The notes beneath the pieces were generated by a model that was not told where the DNA came from, ran no database searches, and saw only the letters and a program-made list of their open reading frames with translations. A DNA stretch of 64,000 nt from NCBI GenBank assembly GCA_964515335.1, contig CAZETS010000014.1:1-64000 (forward strand). The letters run 5' to 3'. This document shows, piece by piece, positions 1 to 9,049 of this stretch; positions within the stretch are counted from its first letter, which is position 1; every line of letters begins with the position of its first letter. Source of the DNA: TMED88 sp964515335 (GTDB taxonomy: Bacteria > Myxococcota_A > UBA9160 > UBA4427). Position numbers and translations under genes: made by a program.

Positions 1-861
1 CCGCCCGACCGCCAGCTCCACGATCATCGCCGCGAACAGCCCGAGCAGCTGCACGAGCGAGATCAGGAAGAGCGCCCGCGCCGACTCGAGGTCGCGCCGG
101 GCGCGCAGGCGCAGGGCCGCGCGCAGGAAGAGGCCGCCCAGCACGAGCGCAGTCACGAGATAGATCGCGCCCAGCCCCGGCAGCAGCGCGGGCAGCAGCG
201 TCACCGGCAGCAACACGGCCGTCCAGGCGAGGATGCGGCGACAGGTGGCGGCCTCGCCGATGCGATCCGGCAGCATGGGGAAGCCCGCCTTCGCGTAGTC
301 GTCGCGGCGAAACAGCGCGATGGCGTAGAAGTGCGGCGGCTGCCAGACGAAGATGATGGCGAACAGCAGCAGACCCGCGGCGCCGACGCGCCCGTCGACG
401 GCGGCGTCCGCGATGAGGGGGGCGATCGCACCCGAGAAACCGCCCACCACCACTGCGAAGGGTGTGCGCGGCTTCAGCCACAGCGTGTAGGCGAAGATGT
501 AGACGGCGATCGCCGACACCGCGATGCCCGCGGCCGCCCGCCCCGACCACTCCCAGAGCATGGCGGTGCCGGCCACGCCGAGTGTCAGGCCGAAGGCCAG
601 CGCGGGCCCGGGCCGCAAGGCGCCAGCCGGCAGCGGGCGGCTCTGCGTGCGCTCCATCAGCGCATCGCGGTCGCGCTCGAAGTAGCTGTTGAGCGAATTG
701 GCGGCGGCGGCGCAGAAAGCGGTGCCGAGCAGCGTCGATACGACGATCGCGGGCGAGGGCCAGCTGCCCGCGGCGAGCACCAGCGCAGGGAGGCCGCTGA
801 AGAGCACCAGCGGCAGGAGGCGCGGCTTGGTGAGCGCCAGGTAGTTCGCGGCCGTGCTCAT
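1..861 (-). CDS. ctaB: protohaem IX farnesyltransferase (haem O synthase), 3' end cut by window edge
   Basis: Integral membrane UbiA-family prenyltransferase that adds a farnesyl group to haem B, giving haem O for aa3/caa3-type oxidases. Translated from the ATG at 861 it starts MSTAANYLALTKPRLLPLV and carries the polyprenyl-diphosphate/Mg-binding signature NSYFERDRDALMERTQSRPL at about residues 54-73. The second Asp-rich region and several hydrophobic helices follow. The frame stays open to base 1 (287 codons), close to the family's full length, so only the extreme C terminus is missing. Its ATG overlaps the ctaA stop as ATGA (858-861), so the two are almost certainly translationally coupled in the order ctaA-ctaB. 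Confidence 0.95.
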   Translation of the reverse strand, partial: MSTAANYLALTKPRLLPLVLFSGLPALVLAAGSWPSPAIVVSTLLGTAFCAAAANSLNSYFERDRDALMERTQSRPLPAGALRPGPALAFGLTLGVAGTAMLWEWSGRAAAGIAVSAIAVYIFAYTLWLKPRTPFAVVVGGFSGAIAPLIADAAVDGRVGAAGLLLFAIIFVWQPPHFYAIALFRRDDYAKAGFPMLPDRIGEAATCRRILAWTAVLLPVTLLPALLPGLGAIYLVTALVLGGLFLRAALRLRARRDLESARALFLISLVQLLGLFAAMIVELAVGR

Positions 862-1832
862 CTCGCCTCCGCGACGCGCGAGGTCATCACCGCCTCGGGG
901 GCGGAGGTTCGCGCCGCCAGCACCTCTCGCACCAGCATGCCGGTCGAGAGCACGATGCCCGCGGCCAGCGCGGTGTGCAGTCCCGTGAGCGAGATCGGCA
1001 GCATGAGGAGCACGTTCACGACGCCCACGACGATCTGGACGAACAAGAGCACGGCCGCCAGCGCGGCGAGCCGACCGGTGCGCCCCGTCCCACGCGCCAG
1101 CCACGCCACGGCGGACACTGCGCCGAGCAACACGAAGCCGTTCAGCCTGTGCAGCACGTGCATGCCCACCGGCCCGGTCAGCGTCGGCACGATCGACTCA
1201 CCGTCACAGGTGGGAAAGCTCGTGCAGGCGAGCCCGGCGTAGTGGCTCGACACCCAGCCGCCGAGAACGATCTGCAGGAAGAGCGCCACCGCGGACACGG
1301 CGACGAGCATCGGCACGTTGGACGGCAGCGCGGTGCGATCGCGCACCGCCGTCGTCGCGTCCGCCCCGCCCTGCTCGCGCAGATCGAGACCGATCCAGAG
1401 GAGCGTCAGGCAGAAGAGATTGCCGAGGATCAGGTGAACGCTCACCGTCCAGGGCGCGAGCAGCAGCAGCACGGTGAGCCCGCCGAACACCACCTGGGTG
1501 AGCAGCAGCACCCAGCCGAAGACCAGGCGCGTCCGCAGCTGCGCTCGCAGCGCCTCGCTCCGCCAGCCGAGCCAACTCAGCGCCAACAGGCCGAGCGAGA
1601 TCGAGCCGGCGAACACGCGGTGTCCCCACTCGAACGCCACCTTCAGATCGAAGGGCGGGACCACCTGACCGTGACAGAGCGGCCAGTCCGGACAGGCCAG
1701 CCCGGCGTCGTGGGCGCGCACGAGCGCGCCGACCACGATCAGGAAGAAGGTCAACACGGCGAGCACCAGGAATCCGTGCGAAACGCGCCGGCGTTCCGCG
1801 TCGTCCGCGGCAGCTCTGGGGGAATCGTGCAT
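858..1832 (-). CDS. ctaA: haem A synthase
   Basis: CtaA/COX15 family membrane protein (324 aa) that oxidises the C8 methyl of haem O to make haem A for cytochrome c oxidase. It shows the internal duplication of the family: two four-helix halves, each with a cysteine pair in the extracytoplasmic loop (LACPDWPLC near residue 45 and LACTSFPTC in the second half) and with haem-ligand histidines in EWGHR, VHLILGN, SSHYAGL and HVLHRLNGF. The gene overlaps ctaB by ATGA. About 290 bp of non-coding sequence separates it from the divergent gene at 2119, so its promoter probably lies there. No oxidase subunit genes are inside the window; they may lie beyond base 1. Confidence 0.95.
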   Translation of the reverse strand: MHDSPRAAADDAERRRVSHGFLVLAVLTFFLIVVGALVRAHDAGLACPDWPLCHGQVVPPFDLKVAFEWGHRVFAGSISLGLLALSWLGWRSEALRAQLRTRLVFGWVLLLTQVVFGGLTVLLLLAPWTVSVHLILGNLFCLTLLWIGLDLREQGGADATTAVRDRTALPSNVPMLVAVSAVALFLQIVLGGWVSSHYAGLACTSFPTCDGESIVPTLTGPVGMHVLHRLNGFVLLGAVSAVAWLARGTGRTGRLAALAAVLLFVQIVVGVVNVLLMLPISLTGLHTALAAGIVLSTGMLVREVLAARTSAPEAVMTSRVAEAR

Positions 1833-2118
1833 CGAGAGGCAGTTTCCGGCTTTTTCCGGCTATCCGCGGCTGTCCCCGGCCATGCGCCTGGCGCGGCGGT
1901 CGCGACGCCGCGAGGGGCCGGCGTTTCCCCGTCCGAAGCAACTGCACCCACTCGACCGGGGCGCCCGAGACTAGCGCAGCGGCAAGTGATTTCGGGCACT
2001 TCGGAATGCAGCATCCGGTTGCCCGAGTGCGAATCCCCCTGGGACCGGGCGCCCATCTGGTACTGTCGGTCCACCAACGCGCCATCAGGCCACACTTGAT
2101 CAGCCGGTCGAGGAACAG

Positions 2119-2658
2119 ATGACCCACGAATCCCGCAGCCCGGCGGCCAACCGCGCCCGACGACGAGGTGTCGCCGCACAACGCCGGGTCATCGTGTCGA
2201 CCTTGATTGCCGTGGGCGCCGCGTTGGGCGTGATGTGGGTGGCACGGCCCGTCGTCGAGCCCGCGGCTCAGAAGGCCCCGACGCCAGCGCCGCCGGCGCG
2301 GCCGAGCAACGAAGGCCCGCCCGCCCTGCCGATTCCGCCGTCCGACGCCGACGTACTGCTCGTCCACGGCGAGCCTTCGATCCTGATCAACAAAGAGACG
2401 TTGTCCGCCCACGCACCCGTTTCGGTGGAGCTCGCGATGCCGGTGCGGCTCGTGGGTGACGGGGTGTTCGAGACGCGGGTGATGACCGAGGGCCGGGAGA
2501 TGCTCAGGCTCGAGGGACGCGTCCGCGGCCCCGACCGCAACGTCGTGCGCATCGATGTGCCGGGGGGCTGGCTCGAGCCCGGCACCTACCTCTTCGAGGT
2601 CGAAACGGGCGAACGCTCCCACTTCCCGATGCGCCGTTTCATGATGATGGTCGACTGA
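2119..2658 (+). CDS. hypothetical single-pass membrane protein with beta-rich extracytoplasmic domain
   Basis: 179-residue protein of unknown function. The N terminus is basic (RARRRGVAAQRR), followed by one hydrophobic helix at about residues 23-45 (VIVSTLIAVGAALGVMWVA). A Pro/Ala-rich linker (about 48-72) leads to a globular C-terminal part rich in beta-strand patterns (SVELAMPVRLV, GTYLFEVETG). This suggests a membrane-anchored periplasmic domain, perhaps of Ig-like fold, but I recognise no named family. It is divergent from ctaA and convergent with the GST gene, which begins only 25 bp past its stop. A role linked to oxidase assembly is possible from position alone. Confidence 0.7.
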   Translation: MTHESRSPAANRARRRGVAAQRRVIVSTLIAVGAALGVMWVARPVVEPAAQKAPTPAPPARPSNEGPPALPIPPSDADVLLVHGEPSILINKETLSAHAPVSVELAMPVRLVGDGVFETRVMTEGREMLRLEGRVRGPDRNVVRIDVPGGWLEPGTYLFEVETGERSHFPMRRFMMMVD

Positions 2659-2683
2659 GCGGACCGTTCGACGCTTCGCGCCG

Positions 2684-4009
2684 TCACGACTCCGAGAAAA
2701 GCCGCGCGCCTTCCTTGCGGATCCGGCAGCCCTCGAGCAACCGCCCCAGCTCGAGCAGCTCGGCGCCACCCGGCAGCGTGCCGAGGAAGCCCGAGAGAGC
2801 GCGCTCGCCCGCGGCCGTCGACCGGCCCTTCGCGATCACCGTCTCGATGCGCTGCAGCATCCAGATCTGATAGGGCACCACCATGCGCCGGCCCGCCACG
2901 CCACCGACCGTGAAGGCGTGGGTGAGCGCACCGTCGCCCGTCTGGTGCGCCTCGAAGCCCGGCGTCGCCGTGAAGGTCTTGCCCGGCAGCTCGCCGCCCG
3001 GCTCGTGGGCGTCGCTCGCCACGAAGGCGCGCAGCACGTCCGCGGAGCTGCGCAGCACCGGCCACATCTCTTCGAAGAAGACCCCGATCACCGGCACGAG
3101 CGTCTCGGCGACCGCGTCGTCCGGCAGCCACTCGGCCCCGTCGCTCACGGCCTCGCGGCCCACGAGGCGGCCGTTCTCGCCGAGCGAGTAGAGCTTCTGT
3201 CCGTACATGCGCGCATTCAGTGCGCCCTCGCCGTTCGTGCGCTCGATCCACTCGCTCACGATCGGGAAGTGCGTGCGCAGCGCGAAGCCCGCGACCGCAT
3301 CGCGATAGAGATGCGCGTACAGGGGCGCGAGCAGCCCGTAGTCGCCGAGACTCGGCCGGCCGCCGAGCACGTAGTCGTGCCTCGCGAAGTGGGCCTCGAG
3401 CAGACCGAGCAGGCGGTGCTGGCTGGCCTGCCAGGCGGGCTCGGTCTTCTCGTCCACGCCGAGGTGCACGAGCCCCGCATAGACGCCGCGCGGGTCCGTG
3501 CGCGCGTGCGAGATGCCGAAAGCCGTCTCGAAGAACGCCGCGCCGGCCCGTCGCCGCTGCTCGCCCGGCGCACCGGCCGCCAGCACCGCGCCCCACTGCT
3601 GCTCGTTGAAGCCCCGGTGGCTCGGCGAGCGGCCGTCCTCCGAGAAGTACCAGCGCTCCCAGAACCCCGGCACCACCATCCACTCGTCGGCGAGCAGCTC
3701 GACGAGATGGCTGACGAGACACTGCACGGGCGCCTCGACGGCATCGGGAATCACCGCGGCCTGCGGGTGCGCGGCCTCGCACCAGTCGATGATCTCGCTC
3801 GAGTCCTGGATCCAGCTGCCGTCCGCCGCTTCGAGCTGCGGGACGGCGCCGCTGCCCGAACGCGGAATCAAGAGCCCCTGGATCAGCTCGGGCGTCGCCA
3901 GGACGTCCTCGAAGCCGTCACCGAGCGCGCCCTGGCGGTGCTTGTGTCGCAGGTAGGCGCGCACCTTGCCCGAGAAGTAGCTGTGCTCCCAGCTGAACAG
4001 TCGATGCAT
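2684..4009 (-). CDS. glutathione S-transferase-like protein, long form
   Basis: 441-residue cytosolic protein. It opens with a thioredoxin-like GST N domain: MHRLFSWEHSYFSGKVRAYL, then the glutathione-binding pair VPQLEAADG...IQDSSEIIDW at about residues 55-75 (cis-Pro, and the SSEIIDW helix). An all-helical GST C domain follows (residues about 100-260, with GRPSLGDYGLLAPLY, the usual N-capping-box region). The family is normally about 200-230 residues, so roughly 170 C-terminal residues of unassigned function extend it. Such long GSTs are annotated from homology alone, and the substrate cannot be read from sequence. Confidence 0.8.
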   Translation of the reverse strand: MHRLFSWEHSYFSGKVRAYLRHKHRQGALGDGFEDVLATPELIQGLLIPRSGSGAVPQLEAADGSWIQDSSEIIDWCEAAHPQAAVIPDAVEAPVQCLVSHLVELLADEWMVVPGFWERWYFSEDGRSPSHRGFNEQQWGAVLAAGAPGEQRRRAGAAFFETAFGISHARTDPRGVYAGLVHLGVDEKTEPAWQASQHRLLGLLEAHFARHDYVLGGRPSLGDYGLLAPLYAHLYRDAVAGFALRTHFPIVSEWIERTNGEGALNARMYGQKLYSLGENGRLVGREAVSDGAEWLPDDAVAETLVPVIGVFFEEMWPVLRSSADVLRAFVASDAHEPGGELPGKTFTATPGFEAHQTGDGALTHAFTVGGVAGRRMVVPYQIWMLQRIETVIAKGRSTAAGERALSGFLGTLPGGAELLELGRLLEGCRIRKEGARLFSES

Positions 4010-4179
4010 CGGCGCAGACTAGGGGGCCTGCCCGAGTGCGCGCAACGGCGCGAGCGGGGGGAGGGTCGGAGACGGGCCGCGTCGCATCTCGCGGCCCGTC
4101 TCCGGCTGGCGTGGGGGGGCGCGTTCTACGCCCTCGGTTCGGAGGCTTTCGCGCCGGGTTTGTCGACCCGTCGCGCCTC

Positions 4180-7100
4180 CTAGACCGTCGTCGACCGACG
4201 CGCGCGATGCCGCATCACCGCGCCCGTGGCCGCCAGCAAGACGACGATCATGGGGATGGGTCCGCCCGGAAGGAGCGGAACACTGGTGGGGAAGTCGAGC
4301 GGGTCGTTCGGGTCGGTGCCCGCACTGACCTCGGCGCCGTCATTGAAGCCGTCTCCGTCGGTGTCGGCGTTGAGCGGGTTGGTGCCGGTGTCGCCGTTGT
4401 CGACGAAGATGCCGGTGTTCGTCTCGAAGACGTCGAGGACGTTGTCGTTGTCGTCGTCGATGTCGCAGGCGTCGCCCGCGCCGTCGCCGTCGAAGTCTTC
4501 CTGGCCGCTGTTCGAGACGAATACGCAGTTGTCGATGTTGTCGAGCACGCCGTCGCCGTCGGTGTCGCTGGCGCTGGCCTCGCAGGCGTCACCGACGCCG
4601 TTGCTGTTGGTGTCGGCCTGGTCGTCGTTGGGTACGGACGGGCAGTTGTCGAGGCCGTCCAGGAAGAGGTCGCGGTCGCGGTTGATGCCCATGCGGATGC
4701 CCGACCCGGGCGGCACGCACGTGAAGGTGATCGGCCCCTCGGTGGCGGGCAGCGCGCGCAGCGCCGCCTCGCTGATGGTGCCGTTCATGTCGTCACGGAA
4801 GGTGGTGCCCGACTCGCGCACCCAGCCCCGCGGTTCGCCGCCGACCTGGCCCTTGGCGATGAGATCGCACTCGGTGACGGTGCCGCCGAGCATCAGCGAA
4901 TCGAAGGGGGCCTTCGAGGCGGCGTCGAGCAGGTCGATGCGGGCGTTGAGCTGGACACCGCCGGCCGACGTGAGCGTGGCCTGCTGGCCCACCGGCGGCG
5001 CGAGGTCGGTGGGGAAGGCGAGCGAGAACTGCTCGAGGGCGGCCCGCTCGGCGTTGTCGAGCTGGAAGACAGGGGCCTCGAGGAAATCGTGGAGAGAGCC
5101 GACGCTGCCGTCGTGCAGGAATGAGAAGCCGCGGACCTGATCGCCAAAGTGCGAAACCTGCGCGGAGTCGCCGAACATGCCGATCTTGTCGTACATGTTG
5201 CGCATGTGCGCGATCTTGAAGTCCTGCGGCTCGTTCTCGAAGCTCTTCTCGCCGCCGGTGCCGAAGAATCCGTCCGCCGGCACCAGATCGTGGCAGCCGT
5301 CGCAGGTGGTCACGGTGTCGCTGTTCGGCGCGCCCTGCGAAGCGAGAAAGAGATCGCGGCCCTCTTCCTGCGCGGCCGTGAGCGAGTTGTCGAGGTTGGC
5401 GACCGGGTTCGGCGGCAGCATGACCTGCAGCATGAAGGTCGCGAACTTCGCCATGTCGGCCAGCGGGATCAGGCCGTGGTGGCCCGTGAGGCCCTCGAAG
5501 GCGACGATGAAGTTGCGGAACGAGAAGTCCTCGTCGCAGGGCGCCCCGGTCGGCTCGGTGCAGTTGTCGATGCCGAAGAAACCGTCCACCCGGTCGCCTC
5601 TCCAGTGCAGCGCGCCGTGGGTGGCGAGGCCCTTCAGCGTCTGGGTCGTCATCGGGCCCTTCATGGGATGGAAGGTCGACTGCGACGGCAGGATGGGGAT
5701 CGCGTCGGGCTGCGTGTTGCTCGTGACCGCGCCGTCCGGGTCGCCGAGGTTCCACGCGAGCTGGTCCATGCCGCCGAAGATGTGGCAGCTCGAGCACGAA
5801 GCCTCGCCGTTGCCCGAGGTGATGGTCGCGTCGTAGAGGATCGGCCGCCCGTCCACCACGCTCGTCGGCTCGGGGTTGTGGAGCGTCTCGACCTGCAGCG
5901 TGGCGCCCGAGCCCGTATCGATGCTGCGAATCGCGTTGTCGAAGCGGGTCAGCACGTAGAGCCGTCCGTGCGTCTCGTCGAGGGCGAGGCCGGCGGGGCC
6001 GCCGCCGGTGCTGAAGTAGCTGGCGCTCGCGACGGTCGGGTCGAAGTTCGTCTCGAAGGCCGGGTCCTCGATTGCGCTCGTCGGGAACACGCCGATCTTG
6101 CCCGAGCCGAACGCCGCCACGTAGATCGTGCTGCCGTCGCCCGACACCACCGCCTGCAGCGGCGTGGCAAGGCTGTGCGGGATCTGCGCGTCGATCGCGG
6201 CGTGGTTGGCGCCCACGTCGGTGTGCAGCTGGTTGTAGTCGATGTGCTGGTTGAGGTGCTGCGGGTCGACCGAAGGGACGCTCGGGTCGATCACGGTGAT
6301 CCGCGACTCGGAGAGGCGCCCCTGCGTGGTGGAGCCGCCGTGATCGCCGGAGCCCTCGAAGCGGATGTGGTTCGGCAGCTCGGTGTTGGTGACGTAGAGC
6401 TTCCCGTTGACGGGATTGACCGTCATGTTGAAGTTGATCGTGCCGACGTGGTCGAACTCCGTGATCGTCAGCGCGCCGCCGGCGCTCATGTTCGCGTCGA
6501 AGGCGAACACGTCATGGTCGGGCAGGTCGAGGTTGACCACGCCGTTCCAGCTGCGGCCGAGCGAGTCGCGCCAGGCGCTGGTGCCGTCCCACTTGACGAT
6601 GACGCCGGTCTCGGGGGCCGGGTCACCGTTGGCGTTGACGGCGGGTCCCGGCACGCCACCCGGCGCGCCGCCGCTCGGCCCGGCCGAGTCGAACCCGTCC
6701 GGCACGATCGTCTCGTTCACCACCGTGGTCTGGTTGCCCGAGAAGTGCGCCGCCGCGTAGACGGTGTTGCCGTCGGGGCTGACCGCCAGCGCGCGGGGCG
6801 TATCGGCGAAGAGCGGCACGATGCGGTGCGGCGTGCCACCGAGCGTGTTGCCGAGGTTCGTCGCATCGAAGACCCAGACGTCCGCGCGACCGATGCCCTC
6901 CGTGGTGAGCTGCGGATCGCCGGCGCCGGTGACGCCCGAGATCGTCGGATCGGTGCGGTGCTGGCCGCGGTGCGCGGTGGTGATGAACGCCCGGTTGCCG
7001 CCGGTGCCGGCGAAGACGATGTCGCGCGGCTCGTCACCGACGATCAGCGTGCGGGTGACGCGCGGCGGCGAGGCGCTGACGTTCACGATGCTGACGCTGT

Positions 7101-7398
7101 CGGACAGGTGGTTGACCACCCATACCTCGTCGTTGCTGCGCGCCGCCACGGCGACGGGCTCCATCCCGACCGGCACCGATGCCACGTGCGCGAGACCGCT
7201 GGCCGTGACGTCGAAGATCTCGAGGTGGTTGTCGGGGATGTTCGTGACGAACAGCCGGGTGCCGTCGGGCGACAGCGCCACCGGCCGCACCGGGCCGCTC
7301 TCGAAAGCGATGAAATCGGTCTGCGCGGTCGCGGTCCACGCAGTCAGAAAGCCCATGCACGAGCCGAGAACGATCGAGATGGTTCGTAAGTGCCTCAC
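4180..7398 (-). CDS. surface YVTN beta-propeller / dihaem cytochrome-c-peroxidase-like protein with thrombospondin type-3 repeats and C-terminal anchor
   Basis: Large exported mosaic of 1072 aa from the preferred start. The GTG at 7398 has GGAGG 4 nt upstream; an in-frame ATG at 7443 would only prepend an unlikely 15-residue peptide. Order of parts: signal peptide (ISIVLGSCMGFLTAWTATAQ); YVTN-type propeller repeats (SPDGTRLFVTN, SPDGNTVYAAA, SGDGSTIYVAA); a MauG/cytochrome c peroxidase-like region with two c-haem motifs, CSSCH (about 535-539) and CDGCH (about 699-703); and Asp-rich thrombospondin type-3 Ca-binding repeats (DTDGDGVLDNIDNC and similar). The C terminus is Pro-rich, then a hydrophobic helix, then a basic tail (MRHRARR) like a sorting signal. 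It probably does surface electron transfer or peroxide chemistry. It is monocistronic. Confidence 0.85.
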   Translation of the reverse strand: MRHLRTISIVLGSCMGFLTAWTATAQTDFIAFESGPVRPVALSPDGTRLFVTNIPDNHLEIFDVTASGLAHVASVPVGMEPVAVAARSNDEVWVVNHLSDSVSIVNVSASPPRVTRTLIVGDEPRDIVFAGTGGNRAFITTAHRGQHRTDPTISGVTGAGDPQLTTEGIGRADVWVFDATNLGNTLGGTPHRIVPLFADTPRALAVSPDGNTVYAAAHFSGNQTTVVNETIVPDGFDSAGPSGGAPGGVPGPAVNANGDPAPETGVIVKWDGTSAWRDSLGRSWNGVVNLDLPDHDVFAFDANMSAGGALTITEFDHVGTINFNMTVNPVNGKLYVTNTELPNHIRFEGSGDHGGSTTQGRLSESRITVIDPSVPSVDPQHLNQHIDYNQLHTDVGANHAAIDAQIPHSLATPLQAVVSGDGSTIYVAAFGSGKIGVFPTSAIEDPAFETNFDPTVASASYFSTGGGPAGLALDETHGRLYVLTRFDNAIRSIDTGSGATLQVETLHNPEPTSVVDGRPILYDATITSGNGEASCSSCHIFGGMDQLAWNLGDPDGAVTSNTQPDAIPILPSQSTFHPMKGPMTTQTLKGLATHGALHWRGDRVDGFFGIDNCTEPTGAPCDEDFSFRNFIVAFEGLTGHHGLIPLADMAKFATFMLQVMLPPNPVANLDNSLTAAQEEGRDLFLASQGAPNSDTVTTCDGCHDLVPADGFFGTGGEKSFENEPQDFKIAHMRNMYDKIGMFGDSAQVSHFGDQVRGFSFLHDGSVGSLHDFLEAPVFQLDNAERAALEQFSLAFPTDLAPPVGQQATLTSAGGVQLNARIDLLDAASKAPFDSLMLGGTVTECDLIAKGQVGGEPRGWVRESGTTFRDDMNGTISEAALRALPATEGPITFTCVPPGSGIRMGINRDRDLFLDGLDNCPSVPNDDQADTNSNGVGDACEASASDTDGDGVLDNIDNCVFVSNSGQEDFDGDGAGDACDIDDDNDNVLDVFETNTGIFVDNGDTGTNPLNADTDGDGFNDGAEVSAGTDPNDPLDFPTSVPLLPGGPIPMIVVLLAATGAVMRHRARRSTTV

Positions 7399-7769
7399 CT
7401 GCCCTCCGGGTCCCACGAATAGAGAATGCGCTCGCCCCTGCATCTATCTGAAGCAACCGTCGGCATCGAAAGTGGTTCCGGTTGGAGCATGAGTGTCGAG
7501 AAGGGGCCGGGCGGGACGACTTGAAATTTCACGGTGCTGCCTGCGTTGGCTGCGGCCTCCCGCACGGCCTGCAATGGAGTTATAACCCGAGAGGGGTAAA
7601 ACCCAACAGAAAAAACGGATGACGTCCCTACCAGGAGGGATGCGCAGAAAATACCTGCGACCGCCTGTAATCAATGCGGAATTCTTAATTCTGGGGAGAG
7701 AGCGAGCCTGGGGAATCGGAAGGCTTTCCCGACACTCGCCCAGCCTTCACCCCCGGGGTCGCGATGGGG
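7399..7769. other. intergenic region with comparatively AT-rich core
   Basis: About 370 bp between the cytochrome gene start and the convergent-side end of metX. No convincing gene is seen. The stretch 7575-7700 is noticeably less GC-rich than its surroundings and holds the promoter candidate for the cytochrome gene, with a leader of about 175 nt between it and the GTG. No recognisable riboswitch core was found by eye. Confidence 0.6.
7579..7606 (-). promoter_or_regulatory. candidate sigma-70-type promoter for the surface cytochrome gene
   Basis: On the minus strand, TTGGGT (7606-7601) and TATAAC (7584-7579) are separated by 16 bp in the AT-rich part of the intergenic region, pointing at the cytochrome gene. 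The match is 3/6 at -35 and 5/6 at -10. It is a sequence match only. Confidence 0.35.
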
Positions 7770-8921
7770 TCACTCTGCCAGGAAGTCCTGCAGGGCTGCC
7801 CCGAGCCGGGCCTGCTCGATCAGGAAGGTGTCGTGGCCGTAGGGCGAGTCGATCTCGAGATACTCGACCCGGGGCGCGCTGACCTCGAGCAGCTTCGCCA
7901 ACTCGCGTTGCTGCCAGACGGGAAAGAGCAGGTCGGTCGTCACGCCGACCACGAGCGCCGGACAGCGGACGTCGGACAGGCGCGCGGGGCGCCGGCGCGG
8001 ATCGCTCGGCTGCGCGGCCTGATCGTCGCGCATGTCGAACAGGTCCATCGCCTTCGAGATATAGAGGTACGAGTTGGGGTCGTACTGCAGGCAGAACTTG
8101 TCGCCCTGGTAGGCGAGGTAGCTCTCGACCTGGAAGTCCTCGTCGAGGCGCGGCACTTCGTCCTCGCTGCGCTGGCGGCCGAAGCGCTCCATCCACTCGG
8201 GCCCCGACCGGTAGGTGAGCGTTCCGATCTCGCGCGCCACGCGCAGCCCGCGGTGCGGGAAGCTCTCGCCGTAGTAGCGCCCCTCACGCCAGTCGGGATC
8301 GGCCATCACTGCCTGCCGCTGCACGAAGCGCATCGCGATGGACTGAGGGTGCGAGCAGGCCGCCGCCGAGATGCTCACGAAACGCCCCACCCGCTCGGGC
8401 GCGACTGCCGCGATCATCGGCGTCTGCATGCCGCCGAGCGACGCCCCCACCGACGCGTACACCCGCTCGATGCCGAGGTGGTCGAGCAGCAGCAGCTGCG
8501 CGCTCACCATGTCGCGCACCGTGATGATCGGAAAATCGGCCGCGTAGGGGATGCCCGTGTCGGGGTTGGTCGACGCGGGTCCGGTGCTGCCGTAGCAGCC
8601 GCCGAGCAGGTTCGTGCAGACCACGAAGAAACGGTTCGTGTCGATCGGCTGCTCGGGGCCGATGAAGTCCTCCCACCAGCCGGGGTGGGGGTTGCGGGCG
8701 TGGCTGTGGGCGTGGGAGGAAGCCGACAGCCCCGTGTGGAGCAGGACGACGTTGTCGCGCTCGGGCGAGAGCGTCCCCCACGTCTCGTACGCGATGTCGA
8801 GCTCGCGCAGCACGCCCCCCCACTCACAGCGGAACGGCTGGCCGTGGTGGAACGTGTCGTAGCCCGACACCACCCTCTCGTACTGGGGCTCGGGCCCGAT
8901 CGAAACGGGGGACCTGCGCAT
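7770..8921 (-). CDS. metX: homoserine O-acyltransferase (MetX-type)
   Basis: Alpha/beta-hydrolase of 383 aa that activates homoserine with an acyl-CoA, the first committed step of methionine biosynthesis by direct sulfhydrylation or transsulfuration. The MetX signature NLLGGCYGSTGPASTNP lies at about residues 104-120. The nucleophile elbow GASLGGMQ places Ser161, and the triad is completed by Asp330 (GVTTDLLFP) and His363 (YGHDTFL). Length and motifs are those of MetX rather than MetA. Acetyl versus succinyl specificity cannot be settled by eye. Only about 130 bp separate it from the divergent mscS-family gene, and I saw no SAM riboswitch there. Confidence 0.92.
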   Translation of the reverse strand: MRRSPVSIGPEPQYERVVSGYDTFHHGQPFRCEWGGVLRELDIAYETWGTLSPERDNVVLLHTGLSASSHAHSHARNPHPGWWEDFIGPEQPIDTNRFFVVCTNLLGGCYGSTGPASTNPDTGIPYAADFPIITVRDMVSAQLLLLDHLGIERVYASVGASLGGMQTPMIAAVAPERVGRFVSISAAACSHPQSIAMRFVQRQAVMADPDWREGRYYGESFPHRGLRVAREIGTLTYRSGPEWMERFGRQRSEDEVPRLDEDFQVESYLAYQGDKFCLQYDPNSYLYISKAMDLFDMRDDQAAQPSDPRRRPARLSDVRCPALVVGVTTDLLFPVWQQRELAKLLEVSAPRVEYLEIDSPYGHDTFLIEQARLGAALQDFLAE

Positions 8922-9049
8922 CCGCGAATTCTAGACCAATTCGGTCCGGCACCCAGATCGAAGGCCGGTCGCTTCACCGCGGCCCGGGCCGGACACGAGA
9001 TCTCCCCCGAGCGGGCTCGGCGCCTTCGTCCGCGGGCTAGAGTCCCGCC

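Noticed and set aside
8922..9049. SAM or other riboswitch upstream of metX
   Set aside because: Only about 130 bp are available and no conserved SAM-riboswitch core was found by eye.
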